From: Secundilactobacillus odoratitofui DSM 19909 = JCM 15043
GTDB lineage: Bacteria; Bacillota; Bacilli; Lactobacillales; Lactobacillaceae
Length of the DNA stretch: 64,000 bases
Assembly: GCF_001434895.1 (NCBI RefSeq)
Contig: NZ_AZEE01000028.1
Coordinates: forward strand, 434,502 to 498,501
Reading direction: 5' to 3'
Made by a program: the position numbers and the translations under genes. The notes beneath the pieces were generated by a model. It was not told the DNA's origin and did not search any database. It worked only from the letters and a program-made list of their open reading frames with translations. Of the stretch, positions 63,268 to 64,000 are shown in pieces. Within the stretch, counting starts at the first letter, position 1, and the number at the start of each line of letters is the position of its first letter.

Positions 63268-64000
63268 ATGTCAGAAAGTCCTGAAATCGAAATCTTTTTA
63301 ATCTCAGATTCTTCCGGGGAAACTGCCCTCACAGTTGCTCAAACTGCTGTCGCACAATTCCCTGATCTGCAAGTCAAATATCAACGTTTTCCTTTTATTC
63401 AAACCGAATCAATTTTAGGCGGCATCCTAAACTTAGCCGCTAAAAAAAATGCAGTGCTTTACTACACGTTAGTGACGAGCTCACTCAGTGAACAAGTCAT
63501 TAACTTTACTACTGAACATCACTTACAAGCGTTTGATTGTATTCAACCGGCCATGACCGTTTTAGCCAATCGCAGTGGGCTAACCCCTGCCTCCATTCCT
63601 AGCATGAACCACAGTTTAACTGATACTTATTTCGATCGAATCGGCGCAATGGAATTCGCCGTGGCTTACGATGATGGTAAAGATCCGACCGGGCTCTTAA
63701 AAGCTGACCTTGTGATTCTTGGCGTGTCAAGAACGTCCAAAACACCCTTGTCACTATTCTTGGCTAACCGCGGCATTAAAGTGGCTAATTTGCCACTTTC
63801 ACCAAAATCACAATTGCCTGACGAACTATGGCAGGTTAATCCAGGCAAAATCATTGGTCTGACTAACAGCCCTAAGGTTTTACGGCGAATTCGCCAACAA
63901 CGAATGATTTCATACGGCCTACCAGCTGAAAGTGCCTACTCTGATACCGAAAAAATCAAGGCAGAGCTCAAGTATGCCGATGAAATTTATCAAAAAATTG
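63268..64000 (+). CDS. ppsR: PPDK regulatory protein PpsR/YqfL (partial, runs off the window)
   Basis: A bifunctional serine/threonine kinase and phosphorylase family that controls pyruvate phosphate dikinase, or PEP synthase, by phosphorylating and dephosphorylating it. The first 244 codons are present. The N-terminus has IEIFLISDSSGETALTVAQTAVAQFP, and the P-loop-like GVSRTSKTPLSLFLANRG near residue 152 is the ATP/ADP-binding motif. PKVLRRIRQQR follows. The start ATG is preceded by GGGAGG. In many Firmicutes this gene sits near glyS and rpoD; here it is beside rpsU, divergently. Confidence 0.92.
   Translation, partial: MSESPEIEIFLISDSSGETALTVAQTAVAQFPDLQVKYQRFPFIQTESILGGILNLAAKKNAVLYYTLVTSSLSEQVINFTTEHHLQAFDCIQPAMTVLANRSGLTPASIPSMNHSLTDTYFDRIGAMEFAVAYDDGKDPTGLLKADLVILGVSRTSKTPLSLFLANRGIKVANLPLSPKSQLPDELWQVNPGKIIGLTNSPKVLRRIRQQRMISYGLPAESAYSDTEKIKAELKYADEIYQKI

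Noticed and set aside
1-64000. tRNA, rRNA, CRISPR arrays, insertion sequences or prophage
   Set aside because: I saw no clover-leaf gene, regularly spaced repeat array, transposase or phage structural gene. XerD is the housekeeping recombinase and not an integrase.

Overview
The window is a piece of a Gram-positive, moderate-GC bacterial chromosome that reads as Lactobacillaceae. The evidence is a thymidylate synthase of the long Lactobacillus casei type next to dihydrofolate reductase, Firmicutes-only blocks (RibT-ScpA-ScpB-RluB, RbgA-RNase HII-DprA, PhoH-YbeY-DgkA-Era-RecO-GlyQS, DnaG-RpoD), strong AGGAGG-type ribosome binding sites and Firmicutes riboswitches. Nearly all housekeeping genes lie on the minus strand, so the leading strand probably runs leftward. 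DnaE and pyruvate kinase are direct neighbours with no phosphofructokinase gene between them. That suggests an obligately heterofermentative (phosphoketolase) lactobacillus, as an inference. I saw no tRNA, rRNA, CRISPR array, transposase or prophage.

Layout: 1-1858 DprA (partial), RNase HII and RbgA. 2370-4303 two related secreted CAP-domain proteins, an accessory insert. 4647-8307 YozE, YpmS, YpmR, DegV and a haemolysin-III-type membrane protein. 8435-14067 DfrA, ThyA, ABC-F ATPase, CCA-adding enzyme and a YitT-type membrane protein. 14176-22805 TPR protein, HU, Der, S1-repeat protein, CMP kinase, LysM protein, RecQ and its YpbB-like partner. 22895-28011 RibU under an FMN riboswitch, then RluB, ScpB, ScpA, RibT, XerD and CvfB. 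28247-38837 pyruvate kinase, DnaE, ClpB with a CtsR operator, and topoisomerase III. 38989-45260 PepT, Nif3-like protein, TrmK, RpoD and DnaG.

45449-48649 is accessory. It holds a small gene whose promoter contains a LexA-like box, a cytoplasmic alpha-carbonic anhydrase, and two tandem secreted cell-surface paralogues. 48834-57298 returns to the core: GlyQS under a T-box, an MFS exporter, RecO, Era, DgkA, YbeY and PhoH.

57480-62166 is a plus-strand-rich insert between PhoH and YqeY/RpsU, which are usually close together. It carries a flavin-reductase-like protein with a membrane tail, ThiE (minus strand), and a TPP-riboswitch operon of ThiS-ThiF-ThiG plus an M20 amidohydrolase. This gives the thiazole branch of thiamine synthesis and perhaps salvage of degraded pyrimidine. 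62316-64000 holds YqeY, RpsU and the start of PpsR.

The best leads for undescribed biology are the LexA-boxed small protein (45509-45757), the thi operon with its ThiS tail and M20 partner, and the two pairs of surface proteins.
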